Shown: piece after piece, positions 35,467 to 47,259 of the stretch | How the letters are laid out: each line of letters starts with the position of its first letter | Position numbering within the stretch: the first letter of the stretch is position 1 | DNA from: Leptodontidium sp. MPI-SDFR-AT-0119 | Lineage: Eukaryota; Ascomycota; Leotiomycetes; Helotiales; Leptodontidiaceae | NCBI GenBank assembly: GCA_020726505.1 | Contig: JAHLEZ010000012.1 | Coordinates: 868,001 to 932,000, forward strand | Direction: 5' to 3' | DNA length: 64,000 bases | The notes under the pieces: model-generated | What the model was told of the DNA's origin: nothing | Databases searched by the model: none | Seen by the model: only the letters and a program-made list of their open reading frames with translations | Position numbers and translations under genes: made by a program

Positions 35467-37890
35467 GGTTCATGCTAATAGCAATCGGAGGCCCTCCTCC
35501 GGTTGACCTGATCTCCGTCTGTCAGGAAGCTTCTGTCGTATTGTCCAACAAGTGGAGCATACCTGTAAGGCGCAACCCGCGTGATATCGACGGCCTGCAA
35601 AGAAACTTCGATGCTGCAGACTGTACACGCGGCCTAGGGGTGACGCCAGGCTGCGTGGTGTGAGATGGGCTGATTGTTATTTTCTGGCCGAGGAGTTTGG
35701 CAGTGTTCGTGTAACAAATAGAATCGGCGAAAGTTCAGGAGCGGTCAAAGGGGGCGTAAGAAGAGCTCCTAGGAAAGAAAGAAACTTAGAAGGTGTTACG
35801 GAAGAAGATGATGTGTCGTATCTTATCTTAGAAGGTCAGCTTTACCTGCAAGCGTTCAAGTTCATAGTCTGAAACGAGAAGGTAGACTTTGATCATCCGT
35901 CGTGAGTGCTGAACAGGCAAGTGCGACCAAGATCCAGCTCACACCACCTTGAAGATCGCTTTTCCGCTCTATCTCCAGGTCCAAATGGATGTGGAAACCT
36001 GTGGAGCTTTCTGTGCAATTTTCTAAAATTTGACTTGTTGACAAAGGGGGCCGCTGTGGTGGTGCAATCGCTTGGAAAAGGGGGTCAGACACGTGACTCG
36101 CTACAAGTTTACCTCACCGCCGAGATGGCTTCCTGTACATGCCCGAGCTCTCCCAAGCAATGGAGCATCCTAAGAAAGAGGAAAATTAATAGCTGATTTA
36201 GACTGAACTATCAAGAGACCGTTCCGCATGAATTTTGAAAGTTGCCTCGTTAGGTATTTTCTGCTTCTCGCAAGCAAACCATCAATAGACTTCCCTCTTG
36301 CTGCGTCAAACCTCAAACTGACCCGCGGTAATCTACACATGAATTCCACGTCCGCAGTGATGTCTCGCGAGTTTAGATCTCGCCCCCAATGTTCTTTTGG
36401 TGTGTCAGTGACGATTTCTATGAACATGGGGGTACGACCGTACAAGGGTCAATGTTCGTTTGATCTGGGACAGGACCGCTTCGGCTGATGAGATCGATTC
36501 AGTTAGTCCTATTCCGGTAGCTTTTTCTGTGTAATTTATCAAGCCATCCCCGATATTGCAGGCATTCCTGTGACCCGGCTATCGGTTCAAGCACAAGGTT
36601 CCGGACTACATGTGCATCCCATCTGGGATCGGCCCATGGCGTCGATTCTGTCGGAGCATACAAAAAGGAATATTTCGCACCTCGGCATTGACTTGGCGCA
36701 TTTCTGGGCAGTAGATTCACCGCAATGATTTTGCACTTATTCACCTCTGCAACTGTTCTCCGTATTCCATGCATGGAGGCAGCCGAGGGTCCGACATGAC
36801 GACTCAACTCGGACGCCCACCCCAGAGCCAAGGGAGTGGGTTCTGCGGTGACTGCCCAGGGCAGTATTGTACGACTGAGGGGTGCAATTGCGAACAGACG
36901 AAGCTGAACCTTGCACGTTTAATGTAGATGGCTACCACATAATCGGTATACCACAAAACATGTCTCACTTGAACTGTGCAACTCAAGTGCCGCTTCCTGG
37001 GTTGCAGCTGAAGACTGGCATCGGACAGATCGTGTGCCGCCCCGTAGGACGGAACTAGATGATGGCCTCCATAAGAACCAGCCTTGGGTTTTTGGTCTTT
37101 ATCGTGGCTTCAAGCCTTCTTGAACAATATCACGAAGAAAGGAGCAAGGATCTGGACACTACCCGTTCTTCTCACGAGCTGAAACCGTGCAATTTGCTAC
37201 TACCTTTTCTTTTTGTAAGACCCATACGAACCAGTCGGATGGCTTTCAGACTTTCCTACCCTTGACCACAAGTGTATATGTCAAAGAAAAGGAAGCAAAT
37301 ATGTGTGCATCTCTTCTCTAGCCGGAGAGCTTGATCGACACCGCAATGTCTACGTGAGGCTCAAGAAGTAGAAGTCATAAGTTCCTGGTCCTCTGTCAGG
37401 TCTGACAGACAACAGAAGCAATTGCAAATATACCTTGTTAAACCTTTTCATTAAATGGTTTTGAGGCTTCAAGTGTGGTTCGGTCTATAGGAGTAATATG
37501 ATATAAGACCGCCGGCGCTGTCTCCCAGATGGTTAGCCAGTTCCTCGTTTCTTCACTTCCAAACATCTCCAAGCTACTCATCGCCACCCACAGGAACATA
37601 CTTTAGAGTTTACTGGCTACATACCATCCATAGATCATTGCCGCTCTCAAGTTTGGTACGCTAGCCCACCTGTCAAAGCTGCAGTATCATATGACACTCT
37701 GTTCATCATCTTGCAACAGGGATCTAGACGTCGACTAACAGCTCTAACAGGCCAACTTTTGTGTCCAACTGCCAATGACTCGACCCGGATATCGTAAGCC
37801 GAACTCCCTCCACGCCGTCACCTGGGGAGTCAAGACTAATGTTCCGCAGAGGTGCTTTTAGGCAACGAAAGATATCTACGTCGAGACAGA
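35467..37890. other. gene desert, right part
   Basis: A further 2.4 kb without supportable genes, including the unresolved 5' end of the velvet gene. Frames near 36499-36831 (minus) and 37059-37265 (plus) are open but carry no motif. Confidence 0.4.
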
Positions 37891-38438
37891 ATGCTAGGAC
37901 TCGCAGTACAGCCCCCGCCACAAACCCGTCCTGGGGTAGCCCTCTACCCACCGGTAGCGGCTCGTATCAGCAGCGAAACAAGTGTGTACGAAGAGCTTTC
38001 CCACACCTGGGCGGTTGCAACTCTCCTCCGCTACTCCGGAGAGATTCTTGATGACCAGCTTGGTGGTAGAGTCGCTGATTCTGCACACCCATTGCCTGAA
38101 AGCACACACACCGGATCCTCAAGCGCCATTGCCCAGACAGACAGGGCATACTTTTACTTCCCCGACCTTGTCATCAATGAGCCAGGCCGGTATCGCGTCA
38201 GAGTTAGCCTGATGCAAATGGACTACTCTTGTGACGAAGCGCCAGAAGGTGTCGCCAGAGTCCGCGAATATGTTGACAGTCGCTCCATCACTGTTGAGGA
38301 GAGATCGGACACATCTTCCCGCCCAAGTGAGTATGTCCAATTCCTCCTTCCAACTGGCTAACCTAAGTAGGCTCGCGTGAACGTGCTTTCTTGCGAGTTC
38401 TGAAGAGCGATGGTCAACCAATTCCGTCAGCTCCTTGA
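37891..38438 (+). CDS. velvet-domain protein, short
   Basis: Velvet-family protein, the fungal regulators of development and secondary metabolism with a DNA-binding velvet fold. Exons 37891-38326 and 38371-38438. Velvet features in order: LGLAVQPPPQTRPGV at the start of the fold, TWAVATLL, LGGRVADSAHPL, AYFYFPDLVINEPGRYRVRVSLMQM, then FLRVLKSDGQPIP at the end, which corresponds to the terminal QGVKIRxRK-like strand. It encodes about 167 residues, essentially only the domain. The frame continues upstream to 37852 without ATG (GNERYLRRDR), so a 5' exon may be missing. It lies at the edge of the gene desert. It does not obviously match VeA, VelB or VosA; closest in style to VelC-like or orphan velvet proteins. 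Confidence 0.7.
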
Positions 38439-39166
38439 TTGATGAACGTTCCGCTTTCACCTGCAGCACTGGCCCGCAGGAATTTCGCTAGTCTGATTTG
38501 TCAACTTGTTTTCTTTCCTTTTTTCTTTCGATAGTCGATGTTTTTTGAAATTTTCCACGTGGAAGTGGGAGCACTTGCTTTCTTGGAGCTCGGGATGATT
38601 GGCATGGGAAAAACTGGCACGGGCATTACCATGCATAGAGATTTGGGATCGGAGCAAAAGGCGAAAGAGAAGGAAAGGAAGCGATTCATTCAAACATGTT
38701 TAACAGATAGGGTAGCAGTAGATAGTCCCGTGAAACCTGCAACAGTTTTGCGAATATCAGTACTTTAAGAGAAGCTTCAGGAGCGACAAGGTGACTTTGA
38801 TTGTAATAAAATCGAGAGTCCTCCACGGGATATATGACTTCAGTTGCTCATCAAACAATGATCATTTTTAGACCAAAGAATTGGCAAAAAGCTGGTAGCA
38901 AGTGTGGAGTCCGGTATGCAGGATCAAAAGAGTGGCCAAGACTTGTGTGAAATGTATGTATCTGAGGAATCGTGAAGCTGTCGATGATGGGGAGACAGGT
39001 GAAGGCTAGAAGCTGGAAGTCATTCGTCGTGAAGCTCGGGAAGCGCAGTCCCAAGCATAGTCACGTGACACGTCATTGAACATTTTCTGGTTGGACAGTG
39101 GAATCTGCGAAGAGTCACAGCTGCCCGACTTCCCCTCCAACCCCGCTACCCACAAATTCTCGATTT
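38439..39166. other. intergenic
   Basis: Spacer between the velvet gene and the ArgRS gene, including the ArgRS promoter. Frames on both strands at 38457-38770 overlap each other and carry no motif. Confidence 0.5.
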
Positions 39167-41376
39167 ATGAATACTTCCTTCTCCTGCCTCCCACGAATAC
39201 TACGCCATTGTCAAACCACAGCTCTATCTCGACATAGAGCCATCTTCGTGCCAGCACATTTCCACTCCACCCGCGCGTTACAAACGAGGAAGTACACAAT
39301 GGCGGCCGCAGCGTCTTCTCTGTCGGACAAGCTCAAGTCTTTGGAACTCGAGACCCCTCTGCCCAAGTATCCCAACTGCTATCCAGAGGTCAACCCAGTC
39401 GACATCTACCGAGCACATATCACTTCAATCCTGGAAGACGTAACTGGCGTAGATACCTCAATTATCTACCCAGCTCTGCAATGGACCCAAACCTTAGACA
39501 AGGGCGACTTGGTTCTGCCAGTGCCCGCGTTGCGAGTCAAGGACAAGAAGCCTGCCGAACTTGCTGCTGAATGGGTTGAGAAGGTAGGTTCTGCTGTTCT
39601 GCCAGTCTGAGAGGCGTTTATACTAACTCGACGCCTCAGTTCCCAGAAACCCCGCTTGTCCACAAGCCAACGACCAATGGAACCTTCGTCCAATTCTTCT
39701 TCAAAGTTGACAAGCTCGCACAAGTCCTTATACCCGCAATCATTAAGAACCAGAAGTCTTTCGGTTTGAATCCGTTCAATGGCATGAAAGACCCAGAGGA
39801 TCCTTCCAAGGGAAGGAAGAAGATGATTGTGGAATTCTCTTCTCCAAACATCGCAAAGCCATTCCATGCTGGACATCTTCGAAGCACAATCATCGGTGGA
39901 TTTCTGGCGAATCTATACCAAGGTGCTGGCTGGGATGTTGTCCGTATAAACTATTTGGGAGATTGGGGTAAGCAATATGGACTTCTGGCTCTTGCATATG
40001 AGAGATATGGCGACGAGAAGGCACTCGAGGTCGACCCCATCAACCATCTCTTCGAAATCTACGTCAAGATCAACAAGGACAAAGAGGATGAGAAGGCGAA
40101 GATCAAGGCGGCAGAGGAAGCAGGACAGGATGTCACAGAGCTCAAGGACAAGGAACTAGACGAACAGGCCCGTCGATATTTCAAAGCCATGACCGAGAAC
40201 GATGAGAAGGCACTTGCCCTGTGGAAGCGATTCCGAGACTTGAGCATCAAGCGATACATGCAGACATATGCCCGCTTAAACATCCATTTCGACGATTACT
40301 CTGGAGAAAGTCAAGTCAGCCAGGAACGAATGGATGCTGCTGCAAAGAGATTAGAGGAGACTGGGGTCTCAGAGGTGTCGGAAGGTGCTGTGATCGTTGA
40401 CTTCAGCAAACTCGTTCCTGGAAAGCCAGGCAAGAGTCTCGAGCGCCCAATCATCAAGAAGAAGGACGGTACAGCACTTTATCTCACCCGAGATATTAGT
40501 GAAATGGTTCGACGAGACGAGACCTACAAGTTCGATCACATGATCTACGTCGTTGCCTCGCAACAGGATCTGCACTTGAAACAATTATTCAAGATCATCG
40601 AGTTGATGGGATATAAGGAGCTTGCGGCTAAGGTTCAACACATCAACTTCGGCATGGTTTTGGGAATGAGCACTCGAAAGGGAACCGTCAAATTCTTGGA
40701 CGATATCCTTCGTGATGTGGGCGAGAAGATGCACGAGGTGATGCAAAAAAATCAAACCAAGTACGAGCAAGTTGAAAACCCACTCGAGACAGCCGATATT
40801 CTCGGTATCAGCAGTGTCATGGTCCAAGACTTGAGTGGAAAGCGGTGAGCTTCTTCCTTTCTGACAGATCGAAGGTGTTGCTAATAAACGCTTAACAGAA
40901 TCAACAACTACACTTTCGACATCAATATCATGACCTCCTTCGAGGGCGACACCGGTCCATACCTTCAATACGCACACGCTCGTCTCTGCTCCATCACCCG
41001 CAAGGCAGCTCTCACCCCGGAAGAAATCGCCTCCGCCGACCTCTCGCTTCTCACTGAACCTCACGCACTCAACCTCATCCGCGTCATCTCCCAATACCCC
41101 GATGTCGTGCAGAACACGCTCAAGACACTGGAGCCTACCACCATCCTGACGTACTTGTTTAAGATGACGCACACGCTCAGCTCGAGTTATGATCATTTGA
41201 GGATTATGGGTTCGGAGAAAGAGTTGATGAAGGCTCGTATGGCGCTGTATGATTCGGCGAGGATTGTGCTGAATAATGGAATGCGGATTTTGGGGTTGAC
41301 GCCTGTTGAGCGGTAAGCTAGCTATCCCTTCAAGCCAAAATGAGAGAACTAGAGCTAACGTCTAAACAGAATGTAA
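39167..41376 (+). CDS. RRS1: arginyl-tRNA synthetase, likely dual-targeted
   Basis: Class I arginine-tRNA ligase. Exons 39167-39583, 39640-40844, 40899-41312 and 41370-41376 give 681 codons. The HIGH motif appears as PFHAGHLRS within SSPNIAKPFHAGHLRST, the KMSKS loop as MSTRKGT, with INYLGDWGKQYG between and FDINIMTSFEGDTGPYLQY after it. The extreme C-terminus is ERM, characteristic of the family, and here it is produced by splicing to a 7-nt last exon (A ATG TAA). Two in-frame starts are visible: ATG 39167 adds 44 residues rich in Arg, Ser and Thr without acids (a mitochondrial presequence), and ATG 39299 (MAAAASS) gives the 636-residue cytosolic form. One gene probably supplies both compartments. 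Confidence 0.95.
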
Positions 41377-41943
41377 GGGATGGGGGCTCTTCTTCTTGAT
41401 AGATACCCAGTCTTGAATGGACGATTGATTGATTGATATTTGGTTGGTACGTTGGCTGCATCAGCATGGGCGTGGCGTGACTTCGCTCTGGTCAGGTAGG
41501 CGTTTGCAAGGCAAGCATGATAGACTTTTTAATTGAAAAGAAGACTATGGGCAGATGTGGAAAAAGTATAGTATTTGTTGGCTGCTAAATCAACTCCATT
41601 TTCCAAATCAACTTTGCCTGTTTGGGTATCTTTCAAATGTAACAGCAAAAAGTGTACGCAGGACACGGATAAGTACCTGAAAACTTCAATTTCATTGTGA
41701 CTGGTATATTATCCCACATCATATCCTAATAACTCCCCAAGGTCATAAAATAATTGTCGGTACTATAACGAAGCATTCCGAACCAACATCCATCCATCCA
41801 TCCAGATTTCATCTGTTTCATCAAACAAGGTATCAACCTAGCAACCATGTAACCAAGCAACCAAGCAACCGATAAATAATCCAAGCAGGCTTTTCTCCCG
41901 CCTCAAACCCAGCCAACCACTATCCGACAATATAACTCAGAGT
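41377..41943. other. convergent 3' flanks
   Basis: Convergent spacer between ArgRS (plus) and the HeLo-kinase-peptidase gene (minus). It holds short direct repeats (CATCCATCCATCCATC near 41789; AACCAAGCAACC near 41850). Confidence 0.5.
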
Positions 41944-44900
41944 TCAGGCCTTCCCAACACCGACATCTCTAGCCCCATCAGCATCACGCATCTCCTGCTC
42001 ACTAACGCTCAAATTCCTCAAACTCCTCCCCCACCCACCATCCATTCCAGGACCTTTCATGAAACCCACGCTCTGTTGTTGTTGCGTCTGCTGCGTTTGC
42101 TGCGTCTGGCGCGCTGGTCGATGTACGCGTTCCGTCCTGGCGAGGAGTCTGAACGGTGGGTACTCATTACCCCTCCCCAGCTCCTTCTCTTTCTCAGCAG
42201 CGTCCTGGAAATCCCCCTGGCTGAAACTATTCAGAGACGAGGGGTCAATACCATCGATCTGCTCAGGGGTAGGTGGGAGTTTGAGTTCCTTAAGAAGCTG
42301 TGTGATTTCCTCTGAGTTGATGTCTGCGTTGACACTTTCGCTCTGATCATCATTCTCATTTTCGTTCGGGATGTGGATGTTTGGCTCGGTTAATGCGATT
42401 GGAGCCGAGATTGTAGTCGTGGATGTTGTTTTGGAGTAGAGTTCCTCGCCGCCGGGAAGACAGATACTAGTCGCATTCAAAGTCTTGCCGATGTCGCGCA
42501 CAAGAACATCCATAGGACAGATGTACGCGACGCGCTTCTTGGAACTCCAGGCAAGGACATGGCCGCATGCACGGCCGTCCTTGTTATCTACTACCCAAGC
42601 ACCAGAATCACCTGGTACGCCTAGCATCTTACCAGCGACTTGGTAGCTGGAGGATGGTGTCTGTCGGCCGAAGATCTTGACGATTACCATACCTGGTAAG
42701 ATACGCCCGCTTTGTAGACCGGACGTGCGTGCCATGCAATGGACTTCTAGGTCACTGAGGTCCTTGGCCGGAGCGACGGCGAGGGGGTATTCGGTTGGTT
42801 TGCGATGGCAGAAGCGGTCACCATTCTTGATATGGTTCTCCTGTGGGCAGCGCTCCTCACTGAACTCGAAAAGGGCCCAGTCAATTTCATGGACGGTGCC
42901 GTTCTCGGTGCGGCGACGGATGCCAGATGAGGCGTAAACTTCGCCGAGTTGGAAGCTGTCAAGGTGGTCTTCGTCGCGGGTTTCTTCGTTGGGATAGAAG
43001 TCATCTGAGACATCGTCGATGGCGGGTTGCGTGATGAGGTATTCTTCGCCGCAGCCTTGGGGAATGCCTTTGATGTCTCCGGGCTCCATGTAGTCGTCAC
43101 TAGTGACATCGTCGTAGTCTTCTTCTACTTCGTCCTCAGATTCTTGCTCACCTTCTGAGAAGTCGGACTCGTAGTCTGAGAGCGTGTACATGTACTCTTC
43201 GTCGCCGCTATCGAAGACCGAGGACTCGGAGAGGGTAAGGTCTGGCATTTCGCTGGAATGTGCGCTGGATCGGAGGATTGGTGCTTGTACTTCTTGCTCC
43301 TCCTCCTCCTCGCCATCCGAAGGATCATCAAGCATGTGATGAACTGTCATGCCATATGGCTTATTGTCGACCATGATGAGGCCACCGAAGGATACTGGAG
43401 GAAGATGGCGCTCTCCCACATAAGCTCCAATAGAAGCACCATTCATCGGGCGATCTTGATGCTCTCCATTGGCAGCTATCATGTTGCCGAACTCACCCGC
43501 CATCGACCGCTTCGGACCATGCTTACGCGAACGAACGACCTTTCCACGACACACCTTCAAACCATAAGTCGACTTGTCATACACTAATGACTTCTTCAAA
43601 ATGCTGCGCACTTTGTTGACGCTCGTGCAGATGACCAGGATGGTAGGTTTGGTAGTTGTTGGAGATTCGCCGATGCTCTCCAAGCTGATCTCAACCGACT
43701 CCGGGTACTTTTTGTAGAAGTTGCGGAGGACGTGGTTGATATGTGGCATCAATCCGGTGTGCCAGAAGTCTAGCTGCTCTTGGCTGATTCTGATGGATGG
43801 ATATGTGCGCAATTTCGGCTTGCTCTTTTCGACTACAGGAGCAGGAGCTAAGGCTGTTAGACAAGTCAACCATACCCAACTGGTGGAACTTACCTAGGGG
43901 AAGTGGTTTCTCTGACCAGCTAGGTCGCTCGACGAAGGAATCCGATGCCTTTTCATAGGCCGACTTCTCGGAGCGTCGGGGTGCGGTTGGTGGACTCGTA
44001 ACAAGAGTGATGGCAGGTAGCTTGGTGTCACTTATCATTCTTCTTTGAGGGGTCGTAGACCTTGAAGTCTTGATGGGCGCTGAAAGTTCGAGCAGAGAGT
44101 CATCACTATCTTCATTCGACTCGTCCGAACTCTCGTCGATTGCGCAACATGTGTCGAGAGCTTTCGAGACTTTCCAGAGTACTTTCTGATGCATGACATC
44201 GGGTCTCGCCTTTTGCGCTAGTTCATCCTGGGGAGCATGCCAACAAGCTTGAACAGCCTTAACATAAAGGCTACCACATCTAGCAGCAAGCTTTCTGAAC
44301 GCACTCGCCGGGTTGTCGGGAACAGTGGATACCGTGGGGAAGATATCTGGGAGAGAAGTCCACAAACCGATTTCCAAAAGGAGCATAGCTAGTCCGTAGA
44401 GATCCAAAGATTTGCTATCCGAGGTGAGCCGAGTATAGCGGGTTGTTCGAGGATCGAGTGGATGGCGATATAATGTCGTACGTGGATCTGTCGAAGAGTC
44501 GGAACTATCAGTTGCGTTATCAGAGAAGAGGTCGCAGGACGTGAGATACGATTGTCGCATGTTGACTTGAGTGAAATCGAGACGGCCCTTGGACTGATGT
44601 TCAAAGAATAAAATGTTGGAAGAGATGATATTCCCATGCACTACCCCTTTTGCGTGCAAGTCGAAAACGGCATTGGAGATGTTATAAGCGAGCCTGTACT
44701 TGACCTCGAGACTCGGCTCGTAGTTGCGACTGAAGAGTAGATCCGACAAGAAACTGATGGTAGGCATCTTTGGACTCTCGATATCCACAGGTCCAAAGTG
44801 TGTAGGTAAGGCGTACAACAAACAAAACCTGGAATGATCCGGTTCTTCGAAGTAACCAATCAAGGACAGCAGCCCCGAAAGAATTCGTTCCGAGGAGATG

Positions 44901-45745
44901 TAGGCCTGCGAGAGAGCCGCAAAGAGTTTTTCAAACCGTGTCATAGATGGAGCAATGCCTGTAATAGAATAGATAGGATCATATGGGGCGTATTCCAGAA
45001 GTACCGGGACAACAGGAGTTGAAGCGCCGTATTTTCGAGAATCAGGAACGGAAGTCGGACGACGCATAAAGACGATTTGTCTACGAGACTTTGCTGGTGG
45101 TAACGTACCAGATTGAATGGTTTTGAGGTCCCGAGGCCATATGAGTGATTTTGGATCTATTTGTTGAGGAGTCTGCATTCGAGTGGACTCGAACATCTTC
45201 TCCTCGGTTCCTGGGCTCTTCGCTTGGAGCGAGCCAGACGACTGCTCACTCTTCAAAGCTGGTTTGCGAGCTGATTGTCTCGTCCTAGAAAGGTCGTACA
45301 GAGTATCGATAGACATAGTCAAGTCTCGGACCAAGTCTTGAAACCTTGACTTGTCCCAAACGATCAAAGATGGCTTTCGGTCGATGGATTTCTCGGAAGC
45401 GGGGCCTTTCTCATCAGACGACCTCTGCTTTGAAGATTGCCATAATGGTTCCGCCTCGGCCAGAATCTCTTTGATAGTCGACATTATACTTCCCACAAGT
45501 TCACTGAGGCCGGCCTTGTTGATGGACTCGTCGATATCAGGTGATTGCGTCGGATCCGACCATTCCAAACCCCAAGATACCAGCCGGTCCTTCTGGATGC
45601 GTAGTTTGCGGTGCAAGGACATCAACTCTGGATCCTCGGCACTCTGTACAGGCTCTTTGACGAAATCATACGAGCTCTTGGTATCGGTGTACATCTTCGT
45701 CAGCCGCCTCTGGAAGGGCAGCGGTAAGCTGAAAAGCGACTCCAT
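41944..45745 (-). CDS. HeLo-like + pseudokinase + trypsin-like peptidase, 1253 aa
   Basis: Two long frames join through one intron (exons 45745-43894 and 43853-41944; sum 1254 codons). Region 1 (about residues 1-170) resembles fungal HeLo domains: helical, with [15 protein letters not shown] at the place of the family's RLxxWG. Region 2 (about 240-560) is kinase-like, with [29 protein letters not shown] as catalytic loop and [16 protein letters not shown] as helix F. HGN replaces HRD, so catalysis is doubtful. Region 3 (about 640-1080) is trypsin-like: His in GMTVHHML (about 789), Asp in EIDWALFEF (about 942), Ser in [11 protein letters not shown] (about 1034), with a long acidic insert between His and Asp. 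The C-terminal tail has QTQQTQQ repeats. No P-loop, so not an NLR. Inference: a cytosolic sensor/effector of regulated cell death in which the peptidase may process the HeLo part or a partner. Confidence 0.75.
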
Positions 45746-46756
45746 GATGCCTCGAAGTCGTCAATACCGGGGGTTGATAGATACGCTATTGTGAGGACGA
45801 AACGTGATGAGAGAAGGAGGGGGAAAGCCTCATCAAATTGGTGCGAGAGACGGAAATAAAAGACTGCGGGACATTGAGCTTTTGGTGAGGTGATGGTTGA
45901 GATGAAATGAGACGAGTTTAGATTCGATGCGATGCGATGGGGTGCGATGGAATGCGATGGGATGTGATACTGGGAATGGAATCAATCAATGGTGGTTGCC
46001 TTGCCTTGCCTTTGTTGCGCCGTCCATCCTCGCTCATTCTCTTGGACAGGATTGGGATTGGATAGGTGCAAATGTTGTTGCCTTGAGGATGTGCTGCGCT
46101 GCGCGTTTGTCTGGGGCGAGGGGCGGATTGGCCGAGTCTAACCATGTTGGGGATCCCGGGATGGGGCTTGGAGTTGACGCCTATCCCATCAGCCTCCTTA
46201 TGAAAGCAGTATTCTAAGAAGAGACCAATTCAACCCACGAGAATTCCAGGCCATATGTCCTTCGCTCTTGGCAGACAATTGAAGAGTTTTAGCTGTTCGT
46301 TTGCGATTTTTCAGAAGTTATTGGATTAATTAATTCTTAACAAGAGATACAATACAATTACCCTATCCTGTCGCTTAGCGAGCGGGCAAGACCCCTGCTT
46401 CCCATACTTCTCTCCTCCTTATTGTAGTTAAATCATTCACACCCACACCTCGCTATCCCAATCGAATAAACTTAGCAGAAGTACCCGAGTATACTTAAAT
46501 TCACTACATAGGTATCATCGTTACTTCTACGAGCAAGTCAATGTGAGATGCAACCGAGCTTCCGTGAACCAGACTAGTTCCCAATCCTCCGCGTTCACGA
46601 GGTCAAATTCTGAACTCATCATAACTTCTAAGAACCTGAAATGAGTAGTACAGACTCTAAATACCGTGAGTAGGTAGGTACCTGGTGGTGGCACCGAAAG
46701 TTGGAGCCTGTTACGATTTACCATCGGGCCGTATTTGAATTCGAGAGGGCAAACAA

Positions 46757-46789
<33 letters not shown>

Positions 46790-47259
46790 TACCTGAAGCC
46801 TGAAGCCTGTCAGTGTTGTGGATGACTTTGGCCATTCCCCATAGGCTCAACTGCTACTAAGCAGGCAAGCAACCGTAAGACAGGGACGAATGTTTGTGGA
46901 ATTAAGATGCTTGGAAGTTTAGCTACCAGCACCAGGTCAGGAACTTCCCGGCCATGATGAAGTCAAAACGAATTTGGAAGACGACCACGACGGGCAAACA
47001 ATGTGTGTAGGTATGAGAAATCCAAACGCTTTTACATTTACAATAAGATCCAAAACGAGTCAATCGTCGGATATAGTAGGGTCTAAATCTAAATAGGTAT
47101 CCATCCAATATTATTCCCACCTCCCAAAAACGCCAGGCAATGCTGCTGCTACTACGATAGGAAAGACCGTATGTACCCGACTAAAGAAAGAAAGAGAAAT
47201 GAGAAGATAAGACATCGACTCATGTCCACATCACACCAAACGGCGAGCGCGATTGCCAA
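45746..47259. other. intergenic, promoter of the HeLo fusion gene
   Basis: This contains GATGC-type short repeats (about 45925-45965) directly upstream of the fusion gene, a 24-C homopolymer, and the 3' flank of the malic enzyme gene. Open frames here are low-complexity. Confidence 0.5.
46757..46780. repeat. poly-C run (24 C)
   Basis: An uninterrupted run of 24 cytosines in the intergenic region between the HeLo fusion gene and the malic enzyme gene. Such runs are hard to sequence, so the length is approximate. Confidence 0.9.

Noticed and set aside
40585..41196. 203-codon minus-strand frame
   Set aside because: Antisense of conserved ArgRS exons, and it runs across an ArgRS intron.
41944..45745. 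Reading the HeLo fusion protein as an NLR/STAND receptor
   Set aside because: There is no P-loop or NACHT/NB-ARC motif and no repeat domain at the C-terminus; the middle module is kinase-like.
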